Positions 5,514-5,830 of a stretch of DNA of 5,830 nt are shown here, piece after piece. The stretch is from Flavobacteriales bacterium UBA3431 (GTDB taxonomy: Bacteria > Bacteroidota > Bacteroidia > Flavobacteriales > Schleiferiaceae): the NCBI GenBank assembly GCA_002381225.1, contig DFSS01000058.1, positions 11,726-17,555 on the forward strand, given 5' to 3'. The notes under the pieces are model-generated. The model ran no database searches. It was not told the origin of the DNA and saw only the letters and a program-made list of their open reading frames with translations. How positions within the stretch are numbered: position 1 is the first letter of the stretch; each line of letters starts with the position of its first letter. Position numbers and translations under genes: made by a program.

Positions 5514-5830
5514 ATGCGTTTAACCCGTATGCAATGGATTCTTATTTCGGGCGCTGCGATCATCGCTGCCTACACAGGTTTTGCCTACACGCAGAGCAAG
5601 AAGCTCGACCGACCCAACTATGAAGTGGTCAAGCGAGATGGTTCCTTTGAAATTCGTGACTACGGTGCCCGATTGTGGGCCGAAGTTTCGGTTAGCCAGG
5701 CCGAATACGGGGCCATGTCCCGGGAAGGTTTTCGCCCGCTCGCCCGCTACATCTTCGGGGGAAATGAGAGCCAAACCTCCATGGCCATGACGGCGCCCGT
5801 TTCACTCATTATGGAGCAAACGGATCCGCG
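5514..5830 (+). CDS. SOUL family heme-binding protein, N-terminal part (cut by right edge)
   Basis: The frame stays open from the ATG at 5514 to the right edge, giving 105 codons. Residues 7-24 form a hydrophobic signal peptide or signal anchor after a basic start (MRLTR), so the protein is likely exported or anchored facing the periplasm. The mature part has YEVVKRDGSFEIRDYGARLWAEV at about 36-58, matching the usual SOUL/HBP opening (Y-x-V-x-x-x-x-x-x-E-I-R-x-Y), then GFRPLARYIFGGN at about 71-83, and MAMTAPVSL at about 89-97, the family hallmark (I/M-A-M-T-x-P-V). SOUL proteins bind heme or porphyrins; the bacterial role is poorly known. It begins 6 bases after the GNAT stop. A second ATG at codon 6 is possible, but the GAGGA before 5514 and the basic residues ahead of the helix favour the longer form. 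The C-terminal half is missing from the window. Confidence 0.93.
   Translation, partial: MRLTRMQWILISGAAIIAAYTGFAYTQSKKLDRPNYEVVKRDGSFEIRDYGARLWAEVSVSQAEYGAMSREGFRPLARYIFGGNESQTSMAMTAPVSLIMEQTDP

Noticed and set aside
1..5830. Search for CRISPR arrays, transposase genes, tRNA/rRNA genes, phage or toxin-antitoxin genes
   Set aside because: No repeated spacer pattern, insertion-sequence ends, cloverleaf-like sequence or relevant protein motifs were seen by eye; almost all bases belong to ordinary genes.

Overview
The window reads as chromosomal core sequence from a GC-rich member of the Bacteroidota (Gram-negative). Three things point there. The zinc metallopeptidase at 4247-4933, including its LGRRD C-terminus, closely resembles the version widespread in Bacteroidota. 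LpxB implies a lipid A outer membrane, and surE lying near lpxB is an order I associate with this phylum. Most starts have no convincing Shine-Dalgarno sequence, and the one good promoter candidate fits the Bacteroidota -33/-7 pattern (TTTG, then TAnnTTTG). Phylum confidence is moderate to high; I cannot name a genus.

There are two divergent gene blocks separated by a 77-bp spacer (4170-4246). The leftward block, in transcription order, is surE (4169-3390), a small unrecognised three-helix membrane protein (3393-3088), lpxB (3097-2003), a SpoIID/LytB-domain protein (2019-859), and the N-terminal part of comEC (800 to the left edge). The first four overlap by 4, 10 and 17 bases, so they are probably one translationally coupled operon. 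comEC follows after 58 bases with no obvious terminator. The theme is mainly cell envelope: lipid A synthesis, probable peptidoglycan processing and inner-membrane DNA uptake, led by a survival nucleotidase.

The rightward block is a membrane zinc metallopeptidase (4247-4933), a GNAT acetyltransferase of the phosphinothricin/amino-acid N-acetyltransferase type (4941-5507) and the start of a SOUL heme-binding protein (5514 to the right edge). Gaps are only 7 and 6 bases, so this also looks like an operon.

I found no mobile element, CRISPR array, tRNA, rRNA, phage gene or clear terminator. No new multi-gene system stands out. The points most worth following are the unknown 101-residue membrane protein wedged between surE and lpxB, the SpoIID-domain protein with a possible lipobox in an outer-membrane bacterium, and the promoter layout of the divergent spacer, including a possible leaderless surE transcript.
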